From the NCBI GenBank assembly GCA_023974075.1, contig CM043803.1, forward strand, positions 4,995,495 through 5,059,494: DNA of 64,000 bases. Reading direction: 5' to 3'. Source of the stretch: Chaenocephalus aceratus. Lineage: Eukaryota; Chordata; Actinopteri; Perciformes; Channichthyidae. This document shows positions 10,072-21,640 of the stretch, in pieces. The notes beneath the pieces were generated by a model, which saw only the letters and a list, made by a program, of their open reading frames with translations, was not told the origin of the DNA and did no database searches. Numbering within the stretch: the first letter of the stretch is position 1; each line of letters opens with the position of its first letter. The position numbers and the translations under genes were made by a program.

Positions 10072-12675
10072 TTACAAAAAGAAATGTAAAACCTAAAAAA
10101 ACACCCAATTAACACAACCTATCATTATTATTATGAATTTAAAAAATATGATTGACAATGAACTTTTTAAATAGTCAATGTTTAAATGGGAAAGGAACAA
10201 TTGTCAAATGATCTTTGTGTATGAAAGTCACAGTGTAAACCTGTCAGAACCTTCCCTTCACTCATCGAGGCATTCCAAAGAGCTAAAGCCAGGCGCGGTG
10301 GAAGTGACTGCCATGTGTGCTTGTTATGATAGCACATGGTGAGATGCACTTTCATCATTGGGATGTTATTTGTACTTTGATACACACATCATTATATCGT
10401 ACGACAACAGTCTACCAGGGCTCCAAGCGCGGCAGTTATGTGCTATCAACTTACTGCCATGAGCTGTTCACATCCTTCCAGAGCCTCTTAAGCTTCAACA
10501 CTAAACAGCTCCACTGTGATGTTCATTTGTCATTAGCTGTCATGATTGGATACAAATGGTCTGGCTGTATTCTGTCATGCCTCTGACAGCCCTCTGAGGT
10601 GCTATGATGGAGGGTCTCAGTGAGGTGTCATGTGTCACTCTCATTGACCCAAAAGGTAACACACTCCACATCGGCTGCACATGACACATTATAGAGTGTG
10701 ACAAGGCTCTTAGTCATCACTGCACTGGGAATGACATGTTCCCATAAGAGTCCAGAACAAATACATTTATGTGCTTGTATGGATCAACCCTTCTTGATGC
10801 TGTCATAGGAAAGATTACATGTTGTGCTCATTAAACCCATACCTGTAACTGCAGAGTGGTTGTTAGGCATCTCTGATCATCATTTATAATACCACCATTG
10901 AAAATGCTGGAAAGTTAAGGCAAGGTAATCTTAAGAACCTCTGATTCCGATGAAAACAAACTTTACTTAAATAATTAAAAATCCCAATTTCTTGCCAAAA
11001 AAGTGATCAAGACTTTTAGGAAAACGGATCGCAATGATCAAAGTTGCATATTCATGTGTTCATTAAATCTCCCTGCTGAGCCACCTGCATTATCTAGCTG
11101 TAAGCAGCAGATATGTCCATGAACAGGGCCTTCCCAAGAGCTGATTTGCAAACTAGTTTTTACTCTCACTAGAAAGTAGTGCATATCATCAGCTAGCTGT
11201 CAGACTTACTGTATATCATTGTAACTTGTTTCAGAAACACCAGAGTTGATTTTAGTCTCTCAAATTCTGTCTTTTTGGGCTTTAATAAAACACTTTTTAA
11301 ACATCCTGGGGGGACAGTTAAGGAAGGCCTTCTATTTTACTCTGTTCTCTCTGAATTTTTTGCTTTGGCAGAAAGAACCCCCTAAGGGTGTCCTTGAGCC
11401 TCAAAACTCTTGTCCTTGTGTCTTTTGTGATATATGTCTACGCTAGAAAGTCTGTGATGAGCCTCTCTTGCCTCCGGCCAACCAAGAACGCAACATGGAG
11501 AGGCTCTTTGTGAGAGGATATGATGGCAGAGAGTGCCTCAAAGTAAATGTCATTCTCCTCTGAAATGATGAGCAGCAAAGTGCAGGACACACAGACTGCT
11601 GGCCCCACCAGGCTGCTGAGGGAATAAATCAGTGTGGCGCGGCGGCGGAGTTGTAAGCATCACTCATGTGTTGTAGAAAGTCCGACACCCTCACGGGATA
11701 CTGTACCCAGAGGTGGCTGCTTTATCAAGTCCGTTAAACGTCACATATGGGCAGGGGGTTAACAGCCTTCATGTTCTCCCCTAGGTCACAGGGTGACACC
11801 CCCTAACAGATGGCAATGGGCCCATGTGGAGCTGGTTATGTGACACAGCTAAGAGGAAAACTAACAAGCAGTGCAGCCTTGAGGGGAGATGGGTAAGACA
11901 CATGACAACAACAGTTTAGCCTAATGCTGGGATGTGGTCTGCAGCACTCTGTGTGATGATCAAGCTTTATTTCAAGTGGCAGCCCCCTGCCCACCTCTCC
12001 CTTGATTAATGAGGGCAGAGCAGATGCTGGGGATACGGAGCAAGGGGAGTAAAGCGAGGAGAGGCGCTCTTATCAGCACCGCACACGGCGACAGCCTTCA
12101 TTTCCTCACCTTTGCATCATGCATGCCTGGCTGTGTTCGTGAGTGTGTGCAGTCTGCTGTTTGCATAATGGCATGAATGTGTGTGTGAAAGAGAGTCAAA
12201 GAGTCTGCCACCTGGGGTTGGGGAAGGGGCCACCTCTGGGCATTTTAATCGGAGAATATAGTGATGACAATTTAAATAACTATGCTTACACCTTATATAA
12301 TTTCATCGCAAGGATTTTAACACATATTCCTGCAAGCGTAATTTTTTTAATTAGACTTTTTCTATCCTGAAATCCCAAACCTCTCACATGCAGAGGAGAG
12401 AGGTGATTCTATTGAATTAAAGTAAATGATGTTGGCAGAGCCTTGTTTGTCGCTAAAAAGCAGAACGAAATATCCGTCCGCCAGATAACAAATGTTATCG
12501 TGAATGTATTATTATCATTTTCAGCCGAGACAGGTGTGACCCCACAACCTGATCATTTTTCAATTGCAGGGCATGAAGAGCACTTGCAATCATGCAAATG
12601 AGCCATGTGTTTGACCACACTCCATTATACAGAGGGGAGTTACAGGTTATTTGAGGTAGTACACATTCCCGGGCA
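10072..12675. other. Intergenic, no gene seen
   Basis: Unique-looking sequence with no convincing ORF. The segment 10230-10780 is repeat-free with a balanced composition and could be a conserved non-coding block, but nothing in the sequence proves it. Confidence 0.3.
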
Positions 12676-12680
12676 ATAAC

Positions 12681-12973
12681 TGTTAGGGTGAGGACCCAAA
12701 TGCAGATAAAGGACAAATACCTTTATTTCAAGGTTTAGGTGACAAAACAGAACACTACCCTGTGAACACACAGTCACAGACAAACAACGATCTCACAAAG
12801 ACAGACAGACAAACCAGAACTTAAATACACACAGGACCAATCAAGGAAACAAGAGACAGGTGAAGAGGGAGGAGAAAACACAGGGGCACCAGGTGAACAC
12901 AATCAGGAAAACAGGTAGGAGGGAACACAGACAGGAAACCAAAGACCAAACACAATGCAGACAGATCGTGACA
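12681..12973 (-). mobile_element. Solo LTR related to the LTR element at 2.8 kb
   Basis: A 293-bp TG...CA unit (TGTTAGGG...CGTGACA) is flanked by a perfect 5-bp duplication, ataac (12676-12680 and 12974-12978). It shares 'aggacccaaatgcagata' and the AATAAA/TATTTAA layout on the minus strand (12722-12727 and 12821-12827) with the LTR at 2840, but is otherwise diverged and shorter. No internal region is present, so it is the product of LTR-LTR recombination. Confidence 0.85.
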
Positions 12974-12978
12974 ATAAC

Positions 12979-15787
12979 AGTATGATTTTCTTACACACAT
13001 TTAGTGCACATACTTATACAAATATATGATTCTACTTGTATTTTCCATCTACTATGAAAGTTGGTTCACATTATTATATCCAATTATCCAATTGGGTTTT
13101 ACTTTTCTTAATAATAAGAATAAATACGAAACTGTTCTGATGTGTACGTCCAGGTTGTGTTTTGAGTTCATGATGATGGGCATGCATTGTGCTGACAAGC
13201 CAATGAAAGATTTTCCCTCCTGTCAGCGAGTCATAAATCACTCTGAATGATTGCCATTGAGGGCGCACACCTCTTATTGCTGTTCCTTGCCCTGGGCTAC
13301 TCCTTGCTTCTATTTTATGTATTTTTTATCACAGAGCATAAATTAGTTCCTACTTGAGTTGGTAGACAGGCTTGGCCCCGCAAAGCTAAGATGAGTGTCC
13401 TCCTCCCCACTTGTACAAATGTAGAACTCCTTGTCGATCAAGGGCATCTGAAAACGGGAAGTCATACATTAATGATAATCGCTGGAGGCAAAACAAACCC
13501 CAATGCTGCAGGACAGAAAATAAACCCCCTGGCACAATAATGAAGGCAGGAAACGAGGGTTTTGTACCTGCTTCCAATTATAGTGCTGCATGTATTGCCA
13601 ATGGATTATTTATGATGAAGCTTCATTTACATGTGGTGCATTTAGATGTGAAGGTCTATAAATACTTCAGCGGGGCGGACAAATTAAGCAGTAAAACAAG
13701 CAGCAATGTCAATACTGTACGAGCGCACATGTTGGTTCACAATCAGCTGTTTTGACTGAGCACAGAGAGACAGATTGTGTCCTTCGTTAGTCGATCCTGT
13801 TTTCATTTGTGCAGGTGTAGTCGAGGCGGCTGCGAGGAAAGGTCAGCTCTAAATTGGGAGTAGGGGGGAAACAGATCTTTCAGGGTTTAAGTATCAAATC
13901 TCAAAAGTCACTTTAACAGCCCAGCGGAGAGTGAGAGAGATGCTCTTGTCAACACTATGAAACACTGATGACCCCTGCGACATACAGGAGGGAATGCGTT
14001 CTGTTCCTTACGTCAAGTACATTTGACATCTCAGCTGTTTTCCTCTCAAGGACGTACACCTCCCTCTGGATTGTTGCTGTCGCTTTCATTGACTGCTTTG
14101 CCACATAAGTATGTGTATGTATGTATCTCTATGTCCCTTAAGCTCAATTACCCCGCTAATGTACACATCAGGGTTAGATGCATCACAACAAGCTGTTGAC
14201 TATTATTATTATTATATTGATAATGATGAATAATTAATATATCTTATATTTTCATTATTTCTAATGCAGATTTCCATGTAATTGACACAATAACTAAATG
14301 GGCAGCTTTGGTTTATACTGATTGTAATTGACTGTTTTAAAATACAATGCAACTGTTCTATACCCTTTTCAATTACTGTACAAATTAAGTGACTGCACTG
14401 ATAAACATTAAAATACACTATAATACAGTAAAGGACCTACTGAATTTAAAATATGGATAATTGTGCAAATAAGGATCAGGCTTTAGCCTAAAATGGTAAT
14501 GTCTTGTTTACAAACAGGACATATTGTCTTCAGTGAATGTAATGTCAAGTTAAGTGTCTGTTTCTTATTGACTTAATATGTGTTCTTGTTGGAGCTGCTG
14601 TGATGCAAGAAAAATGTCAGACTTGATATTCAATCGTAGAACACAAAATACTTTGGTGGTGGTTTCAGTTCATTCAATGGTTAACAGGCCTGAAAATAAA
14701 CATGCCACACTTTTGAAGGAGTACTTGTTTACTAATAGGCTTATTATAACAGGACTTTTATAAGAAGGATTTTGTCCCAATTTAGATTCTATTGCATGCA
14801 AGCGTGTTTTTCTGAGATGTAATTAACATACTGTGAGTCCCGGCATGTTGAAAACGATATTTTTGCAGAAAAAGCAGATGGGGAAAACATGCAGAGAGGT
14901 GAGGGCACCTATTCATTTATCTTCTATTTATGTTCCTCCATTTAATAGAATTCTGTTACTATAGTCGTGTGGCCCTATGATATAAATCTTGCCTCTCAAT
15001 CAGTCAAGATAGCCAAAAGACGGATCCGGCAGCAGATGTACGAGAAGGGCGGGCAGGGGGCAAGACGGGGGCAAGATTTATGTGTGCAAGGAAAAACATG
15101 ACCCTGGGTCTCTGCTGCCTGTCAGCAGAGCATCTTTTCCATTACCTTGGCGATTCATAAGCACCATATTTCAGTCAGGGGTCCTTGAACAAATTCAGGA
15201 CTGACACAAAAACCCAAACGATTCCACTACACTCCACTGTGTTTTTCATGAAATGCGGCAATTAAGTTTGTTTTCATTCATCATTTAACAAGATGTGTGT
15301 TTTTGTCATTGGTTCTTGTAAGTGGGCAATTGTATTTTAAACAAGTATGCCAAAAAGCCACATTATCCACGCTCATGAATGGCTTTCAATTTTGCCCACC
15401 GTGTTTATTGAACAGTGTTCTTCCAGCACTATGTTAAGTACATATAAGTCATCTTACTGAATCACACTGCAAACGTATTAAGAAGTTTGAAATTGCATCC
15501 AGAACAATGGGATCAAAGACTTCCAACCAAGACAGATTTTCAACACCCTCCTCCATGAAAGAGTACAGGTTATTTTGAAAGTAAAGTTGATGTTTAGCTT
15601 TTCCAGATGAATGGCGTGCAGGCCTCCAGAACTTATTTCTGAGAGGTACAGTAGGTACTTATTCTATTAGGTTGTTTGGGTTGTTCCGTAACCTGTGATG
15701 TGTTATATAGGTTTCTGTGCATGGAAATGGTCTCCAAAGGCTAAAATCCCGCCAAGGCTGACAAAGTTTCTCTCCCACACACTACCA
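12979..15787. other. Intergenic, possible conserved non-coding sequence
   Basis: No gene or clear transposon. The segments 13130-13270 and 13400-13740 are repeat-free and contain clustered TAATGA/ATTA and CATTTA motifs, which resembles conserved regulatory DNA; this is untested. A (ATT)n-like stretch lies at about 14202-14220. The last bases (up to gaaatg at 15788-15793) form the left insertion junction of the YR element. Confidence 0.25.
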
Positions 15788-16099
15788 GAAATGGGGCGAA
15801 GCCTGCGAGCTAGTTCAGGCAGTCAACTCGAGCACTTATGCTGCATTCATACATAACGCCCCCTTGCCGCTCTACAACCAACCAAACAGAGTCTCCTTAA
15901 TATGCCGCTCTATTTAACCTGCCAGATCTCTCTCCATGCATTGCTTGCTGCTGCTGCTATTGATGCAGCTATTGATGCAGCTATTGATGCAGCTACGTCG
16001 CTGCTGCTTGCTGCGTTCATTTGCTATTGCTGCATTCATTTGCTATTGCTGCGTTCATGTTCGTGCTGCTGTGTTTCATGTTGCTGCTGCTTGCCTGCC
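15788..16099 (+). repeat. A1 terminal repeat of the YR element
   Basis: Begins gaaatggggcgaagcctgcg. It matches A2 (20957-21253) apart from a 3-bp and a 12-bp length difference in short tandem runs (gctgct and attgatgcagct, three copies here against two in A2). It is rich in GCTGCT and TTGCTGC motifs, so frames here look Ala/Leu-rich without being genes. Confidence 0.85.
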
Positions 16100-17588
16100 G
16101 TTGCTGTCCTTGCAAATGTCTATTGCAATCTCCGACTCTGGAACCGAATCATCATATGCAAGAAGCCGTAAGAAATGCCTCATTCCCGAAACACAGGCTA
16201 GCTCAGAGCATGGTTCAGACGCCGCTGGTCCCGCACGACACGCATTCAGGTGTCCCTTCCGTCCTCATCTGGAGTAGCTTTTAATATCCTTTGGTCCAGA
16301 GGAAGTCCCGAGTTCTACGCCAGCTCCGGTAACAACCCCTCTCTTGTGTGTCAGCTAAGAGTCGCACTGTCTCTCGGTCGGTGGGTATTTAAACATCAAA
16401 AAAGGCAGGAGCAAGCTGACTCCGGCATTCCCAAAGTACCTGCCATCCTGTCCTACCATCTCGAAGTAAAATCAGCGCTTGAAGCCTTTAATTGCACGAT
16501 ATATTCCCGTGAACAAACTCGATTTCCTCTACCTGCAATGTAAACAAATGTTTCTACTTCCGCGTTCAACCACGTTGTGCCACTGACGTCACACTCCCGA
16601 GGATTCTGGGAATTGGAGTCCCAGATCCAGCCACGAGTTCTTGCTTCCTGACAGGTATATAATACTATTCTGCATAAGCAATGTTTTATTATGGAAATAT
16701 TTGGCCTGCAGTAAGTCATATTTGAGGCAATTATACAGAAGTTGATTGTATATAAGTATTTATACTAGGCCTACTATAAATCAATGAAATTAAAAACGGA
16801 AATTAATAATTTCCATCACGTGAATATGAAGGGAAGCTCGATACATTTTTGACCATCATTTTAGACTTCAATCTCCTACAGTGTCTTTTCTATGAATACC
16901 ATGAATCATTCTCTGCCAAGCGGCCATATACATTTAATCACCTACCAAAGAAGAGTTTTTCCTCACAGGAATTAAGCTCTACCTGCAATATCTGCCCCTT
17001 GCGGGGTGTGCCTCAGGAGGCTTCATGCTGCAAATCGTTTCCAAGCTCTTCCTAATCACAGATGTTCATCAAATTACCTTATCACAGGCTTAAATCAAGG
17101 TTTCTTAGCAAGTTATGCTGGCTCCCAGGGACCCATGTCTGTTGAAACCTGCACTCAAGACTGAAGTTTGCACTGAAGGAGCCAGGAGTATTACACGTGC
17201 TGCTATTTAAATGTTTAAAAACACGACCGGCCTTAGCCTAGTGCTAGGAGGAATTATTCAAGCAACGTTTCTTTATTGAGCCGTTAGTTCCTCACAATTA
17301 TTCTGTTAAGAGTATTAACTACTAACATTGTTCCCGTTTCTTTGCTCTGTAGATGACATGGCAGGGAAAGCAGACATCCCATATGCCTTCTGTGGCATAT
17401 ATATTTTAAGGTTTTACAATCAAATGTGCATTTGGTTGCCATAATAGCCCACGTTTCTTTGACATCAGAAGCATTATGCTGGATTCTCTACGACACACAT
17501 ACATTGTCATCTCATTTAGAAACACCGGAAAAGTCTGCAAGAGTGTGATTTGAACTTAAGAAGCAGTCCTGAAGAACCATCATCGCAG
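16100..17588 (+). other. 5' internal region of the YR element, non-coding now
   Basis: No recognisable Gag-like protein. It holds a promoter-like cluster at 16584-16620. It presumably corresponds to the 5' leader or first ORF of the element, too decayed to read. Confidence 0.35.
16584..16620. promoter_or_regulatory. CRE palindrome next to a ZNF143-like site
   Basis: TGACGTCA (16584-16591) is a perfect cAMP-response element. Just downstream, 16601-16620 read on the minus strand is close to the vertebrate ZNF143 consensus around CAATTCCCAGAAT. The pair resembles a TATA-less promoter. Its link to the YR element is positional only. Confidence 0.35.
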
Positions 17589-18230
17589 GAAAAAAAAAAA
17601 AAAAAAAAAACATATTTTGTCGAGCAGATTGTCTGTGACAAGGCAACCGGTAATTGTTTGAGCAACACATCCGAACCTTTGCAGGGGATGCCCACTGCGG
17701 GTGGCAGAACATACCTGAATCCAGTAGACTTCTCAGAATGACTAGAGATCTTCTCATAGTCCAAAACCGTTAACAGGCACAGCAGAATCCCGATATGGGC
17801 CATTTCCCCAGACCAGCACACAGTATCCGCGATGTTCCTGGAGCAAAATCAGCACAGCAGCAAAGGACAGGCGAAAACAGCAGCGTGGAAGCGCTCCGGT
17901 CCCTCCGTGGTATCCCCGGGGTGAAAGCAGGCTCTGCAACAGCAGAACCAGGACAGGTGGAAAGCAGGCCCCAGCGGTGGTAAAATCCTCCTCCGCACAG
18001 CAGCACACGCCCGGTGGAAGCAGGCCAAGCGTGGATCCACTCCGTCTCTCCGCGACGACTCCGAGGTAAAAACCTCTCCAGTACAGCCGAATTCTACAGG
18101 TGGGAGCAGGCCTCCGTAGATCGCAGATCGCAGGCAGCAACAGGTGGAGCCGCTCCGTCTCTTCGCTCCGTCTCCGGAGGTAAAACACCTCAGTACAGCC
18201 GGCCTCGGCAGATCGCAGACAACTAAAACT
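17589..18230. repeat. Poly-A tract and GC-rich imperfect repeats within the YR element
   Basis: A run of about 21 A residues (17590-17610) is followed, from about 17870, by a GC-rich region. Motifs such as ggtggaagcaggcc, ggtaaaacacctc and cagtacagccg recur there with variation about every 80-100 bp. It looks like a decayed tandem array and has no coding signature. Confidence 0.4.
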
Positions 18231-19190
18231 ACTACTTGTATAAGCAGGGATGGCTAAAAGTTTGTAAGCAGGAGAGCTAGATGCTAACAGATGCCAGATG
18301 CTAACAGGTAGTGCGAGCCTGTAGAAATTGCGACGGCCTCCAATGACGTGATGACCTTAAGGCACCATAGTCTTGGGTCACGTTCACACCTGCTTGGTTA
18401 CTACTATTGAATCGGTCCCTGTAGCGTTAACCCCTTGATGCGATTCGTTGGATTGGTGTGGAAGCAGTCCGATACCTCTGCTATGCCTAAAAGAGGTGGT
18501 CTCGGGTTGCTCGCTAGTAAACTCTGGAGAGGTTCATTGCTGGTGTGACGTAGTCCGCATCAAAACATGGGAAACAACTATTTGCGCGTCATCGCTTGTT
18601 TTGCTATCTATGCTGTGTGCAACATCCAGTAACCTATAGGGTCATGCATGCTTTCTGGTGACTGCTTACCTCACTGGTCCCCTGTGTACAGAGAAAAGGC
18701 AGTGGTACAATCTCATCAGAGCCACCTGTCATCGGTGAAACCTCCTCACTGCATAACGTCTCATTGTGTGTTATAATGTTTTTAATGCACGTTGTCTGAT
18801 TTATAATCCTATGCGCCGGCTGCAGAGTCTGTTGATGTGCTCTCCAGATTAACAGCAGTATGAAAATAACCTGCCAATGCTCCATGATGCAGGCTACTGT
18901 AGGAATTGCTGGGATCTGCATTTTATCCGCTTAATGTCCCGCCAATTGTTGAAAAAGCATCTCCGTACAATGACTTTAGTTTACAGTTCATAGTCTGTTT
19001 GAGGTTGCCTGGGTGAACGCAAACCCAACCTTCTGCAAATGAAACGATGTAATACACTTGTGTCTGGTGTAAAGACGCGGACTATTCAGCATGAATGCAA
19101 TCTTAGAGATGGCTATTGCTCAGATCTTTGGTCTTAGCCCCTCTGCGATGAGTAGAAGGTTATGTTCATTCTTTTATAATGACCTTGCGG
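18231..19190 (+). other. Internal region of the YR element, RT not detectable
   Basis: By order RT should lie upstream of the RNase H remnant. I could not recognise an RT motif in any frame here, so it is deleted or decayed beyond reading by eye. Confidence 0.35.
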
Positions 19191-19199
19191 TGTCCTCAG

Positions 19200-19500
19200 A
19201 TCCTCTCTAGTTACTTACAGATGCTGCGCCTTCTGCTGGTTCGGGGGATTTCACAATGAGTGGTTTGCCCCACCAGCTTGCCGTGCCCTCGTTCAACCAA
19301 ACGACTCTATCTACACGTCAAGCCCTCAAGGATTTCCCATATTCTGCCTCCAACCAAGAGCATGATTCAAAGCATACAATTCAGCTTGGTACTTTATCTT
19401 CTTCTGTCCCAACCTCCTCGGTGTACTTATGCAATAGATACAATAGTTGCAATGATAAAGACTGCCTCTTAACTTTGCACCCGTGCAAAGGTTAATGTAT
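19200..19500 (+). pseudogene. RNase H remnant of the YR element
   Basis: From about 19217 the plus strand encodes TDAAPSAG and, after a small frameshift, residues matching the GFGGF...EWFA block seen in the intact RNase H at 63.2 kb. The TDAAP aspartate is a predicted metal-binding catalytic residue. A downstream frame continues from 19256 (79 codons) with segments like those following this block. It is broken by frameshifts and cannot make a functional enzyme. Confidence 0.6.
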
Positions 19501-19669
19501 AAATTCAGGCAAAGGGGTTTCACTATACATTGATAAACGTCAGATGCAGTTGTTACAGCTTTCTATTGGTTTCTCAGGTGGCGAATATACACAGACCTCT
19601 CACCTTTCAATCCTCAGCATAATCTCGCCCTTACTGAATTAACTTTGGAGATCAAATATACACACTTTT

Positions 19670-20080
19670 TTGAAACATTCAATGTCTGACATTTCTGATT
19701 GGGGAGTCAAGGAACCCCGAATAATCATTGCTAAAACTAACACTGTTTTTCTTTGTCCTTTATCTTCCATGCTGAACTTCTCGCATCATTGCCCGCTGAC
19801 ACATGCGTCGGCACCCATGTGTATTCGATGGCTGCAAACCCAACGACGAGGGTTCTCCTCCAAGCTGCGTGATCTCTGCCTAAGCTGCGACCTGCCCCCA
19901 GATCGCTATTCCCACTGTTTAAGAATCTGCACAGCCACAACCGCAGCTCTATATCCGCCTACCTCAACCCTGAGTATCCTGGGCCGTCGGTCATCTTCTG
20001 CCCACCAGCGCTATATCATGCCTCACATGAATGAGATCCTTGCAGCACAAACAACCATGAGCTCTTGCACTACTCGATGA
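19670..20080 (+). pseudogene. Tyrosine recombinase C-terminal remnant
   Basis: A 136-codon open frame includes the C-terminal catalytic blocks of a DIRS-order tyrosine recombinase: an HxxR box (HCLRIC, histidine codon at 19913), the LGRxSSS segment and the nucleophile region QRYI. The segment before HxxR (FSSKLRDLCLSCDLPPDRYS) is typical of the family. The N-terminal core-binding domain and the first catalytic Arg are not found, so this is a truncated relic. In life the enzyme would insert circular cDNA by recombination without target duplication. The related enzyme on the right edge (61985-62730, minus) supports the identification. Confidence 0.7.
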
Positions 20081-20166
20081 TGAGTAACGTTCAAAGATGT
20101 ATATCTGTAGAATCCTGTTATTGCATACCAGGTGGTTGCTGGGTTAGATTATATTTATTTCATTAT

Positions 20167-20765
20167 AGTATATTCCCCTCATAGCTGCATGCTTGGGGGG
20201 GAAAGCTCATTGTCGCTGCCTCAAAGACCTAGACACGGCAGTCTTGATAGGTAGTATATTCCCCTCAAAGCCGCGGTGCGGGGGAAGGGGTCGGCACTGG
20301 TCACTTCCAGGCCTACACATAGCAGTCTCGCTAGGTAGTATATTCCCCTCAAAGCCGCGGTGCTTAAGGGGGATGGCTTTTCGGGCTGTTCCCGGGCCTT
20401 CACATAGCAGTCACTAGGTAGTATATTCCCCTCAAAGCCGTGGTGCTTAAGGGGGATGGCTGTTCCCGGGCCTTCACATAGCAGTCACTAGGTAGTATAT
20501 TCCCCTCAAAGCCGTGGTGCTTAAGGGGGATGGCTTTTCGGGCTGTTCCCGGGCCTTCACATAGCAGTTTCATTAGGTAGCATATATAGGTAGTATATTC
20601 CTCTCAAAGCCGCTGTGCTCAGGGAAGAATCGGCTCTGGGCTATTCCTCAGGCCTACACATAGCAGTCTCACTTAGTAGTATATTCCCCTTAAAGCCGCT
20701 GTGCTTAGGGGGAATGGCCACATGGCAGCTCGCCAGGCCCTCTACTTATCAGTCTCACATCACCA
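20167..20765 (+). repeat. Seven-unit tandem repeat, about 83 bp
   Basis: Seven units each begin tatattcccctcaaagccg and end with cacatagcagtc...aggtag. Unit length varies from 74 to about 97 bp by internal deletions and a short insertion. It lies between the YR remnant and repeat B1. The middle three units are nearly identical and the outer ones diverged, which suggests amplification from the centre. Confidence 0.85.
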
Positions 20766-20822
20766 GCGTCAGGCTCGGGCTACGCAGTTTTGGGGGATAG
20801 TATCTAATCTCCACGCAGTTTT

Positions 20823-20962
20823 GGGGGTTAGTTATTTAATCATCACTCACCGTGCTATGTATATCTATGGAGTGATGATGCCCGAGCCTAGTCGCCAAAC
20901 TCAACTATATGCTGCTTCTAATAAACATGTTAAAGGAACACGTGAGTTGTCTGACTGAAATG
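20823..20962 (+). repeat. B1 repeat of the YR element
   Basis: 140 bp, from gggggttagttatttaatc to ctgactgaaatg. It matches B2 with only about three differences and runs directly into A2 through the shared gaaatg. Confidence 0.85.
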
Positions 20963-21253
20963 GGGCGAAGCCTGCGAGCTAGTTCAGGCAGTCAACTCGA
21001 GCACTTATGCTGCATTCATACATAACGCCCCCTTGCCGCTCTACAACCAACCAAACAGAGTCTCCTTAATATGCCGCTCTATTTAACCTGCCAGATCTCT
21101 CTCCATGCATTGCTTGCTGCTGCTATTGATGCAGCTATTGATGCAGCTACGTCGCTGCTGCTTGCTGCGTTCATTTGCTATTGCTGCATTCATTTGCTAT
21201 TGCTGCGTTCATGTTCGTGCTGCTGTGTTTCATGTTGCTGCTGCTTGCCTGCC
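20957..21253 (+). repeat. A2 repeat of the YR element
   Basis: 297-bp second copy of A1 placed directly after B1. It ends ...gcttgcctgcc and is then followed by a short C/A-rich linker before B2. Confidence 0.85.
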
Positions 21254-21285
21254 CCACCACCACCCCAGCTTCCACCTGTAGGCTC

Positions 21286-21424
21286 GGGGGTTAGTTATTT
21301 AATCATCACTCATCGTGCTATGTATATCTATGGAGTGATGATGCCGAGCCTAGTCGCCAAACGCAACTATATGCTGCTTCTAATAAACATGTTAAAGGAA
21401 CACGTGAGTTGTCTGACTGAAATG
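21286..21424 (+). repeat. B2 terminal repeat of the YR element
   Basis: 139-bp second copy of B1, one base shorter. It forms the right end of the element. The last six bases, gaaatg (21419-21424), are shared with the left junction and the B1/A2 junction. Confidence 0.85.
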
Positions 21425-21489
21425 CCTCTCTTGGACTCCTTTGTTAACTGTTGAAACATAGTGACATCACTATAGACTCTGATAGCCTA

Positions 21490-21640
21490 ATGGAGGGGGG
21501 GGGGGTCTGCACTTCCAGAGCAGACTGGGCTCTGGTTTCAGACAGAGGGTGAAAAGAGGTGCTGCAGTATGAGAAAAATAAAGCACTTAGCATTAAAGCA
21601 TGGAAACATGTCACCGTAGAAGCACAAACAAAAGCAGCTC
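21490..21640 (+). repeat. Fragment of a dispersed repeat (same family as 31.4-31.7 kb)
   Basis: The block 'agagcagactgggctctg' through 'ggaaacatgtcaccgtagaagcac' matches 31585-31710 with substitutions and one indel. It is preceded by an 11-13 bp G run. The ends are not preserved. Confidence 0.7.

Larger units (their letters stand above)
15788..21424 (+). mobile_element. Decayed YR retroelement with split direct repeats (Ngaro/PAT-like)
   Basis: The termini have the A1...B1-A2-B2 layout that defines split-direct-repeat YR retrotransposons: A1 15788-16099, B1 20823-20962, A2 20957-21253, B2 21286-21424. Inside, on the plus strand, are an RNase H remnant (TDAAPSAG, about 19217) and a YR C-terminal remnant (19670-20080). 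No clear RT survives. There is no target duplication. Instead the six bases gaaatg occur at the left end, the B1/A2 junction and the right end, consistent with site-specific recombination of a circular cDNA into a gaaatg target. Assignment to Ngaro rather than another YR group rests on repeat layout, not phylogeny. Confidence 0.8.

Noticed and set aside
15902..16284. Ala/Leu/Cys-rich ORFs of 87-113 codons
   Set aside because: They read through the GCTGCT/TTGCTGC-rich A1 repeat, and the same frames recur in A2. No protein domain.
17754..18188. 144-codon minus-strand ORF
   Set aside because: Lies in the GC-rich imperfect repeat region of the YR element. Cys/Arg/Leu-rich composition without a domain, and antisense to the element.
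20167..20765. Possible CRISPR-like array
   Set aside because: Units of about 83 bp are contiguous with no unique spacers, and the context is a eukaryotic retroelement.
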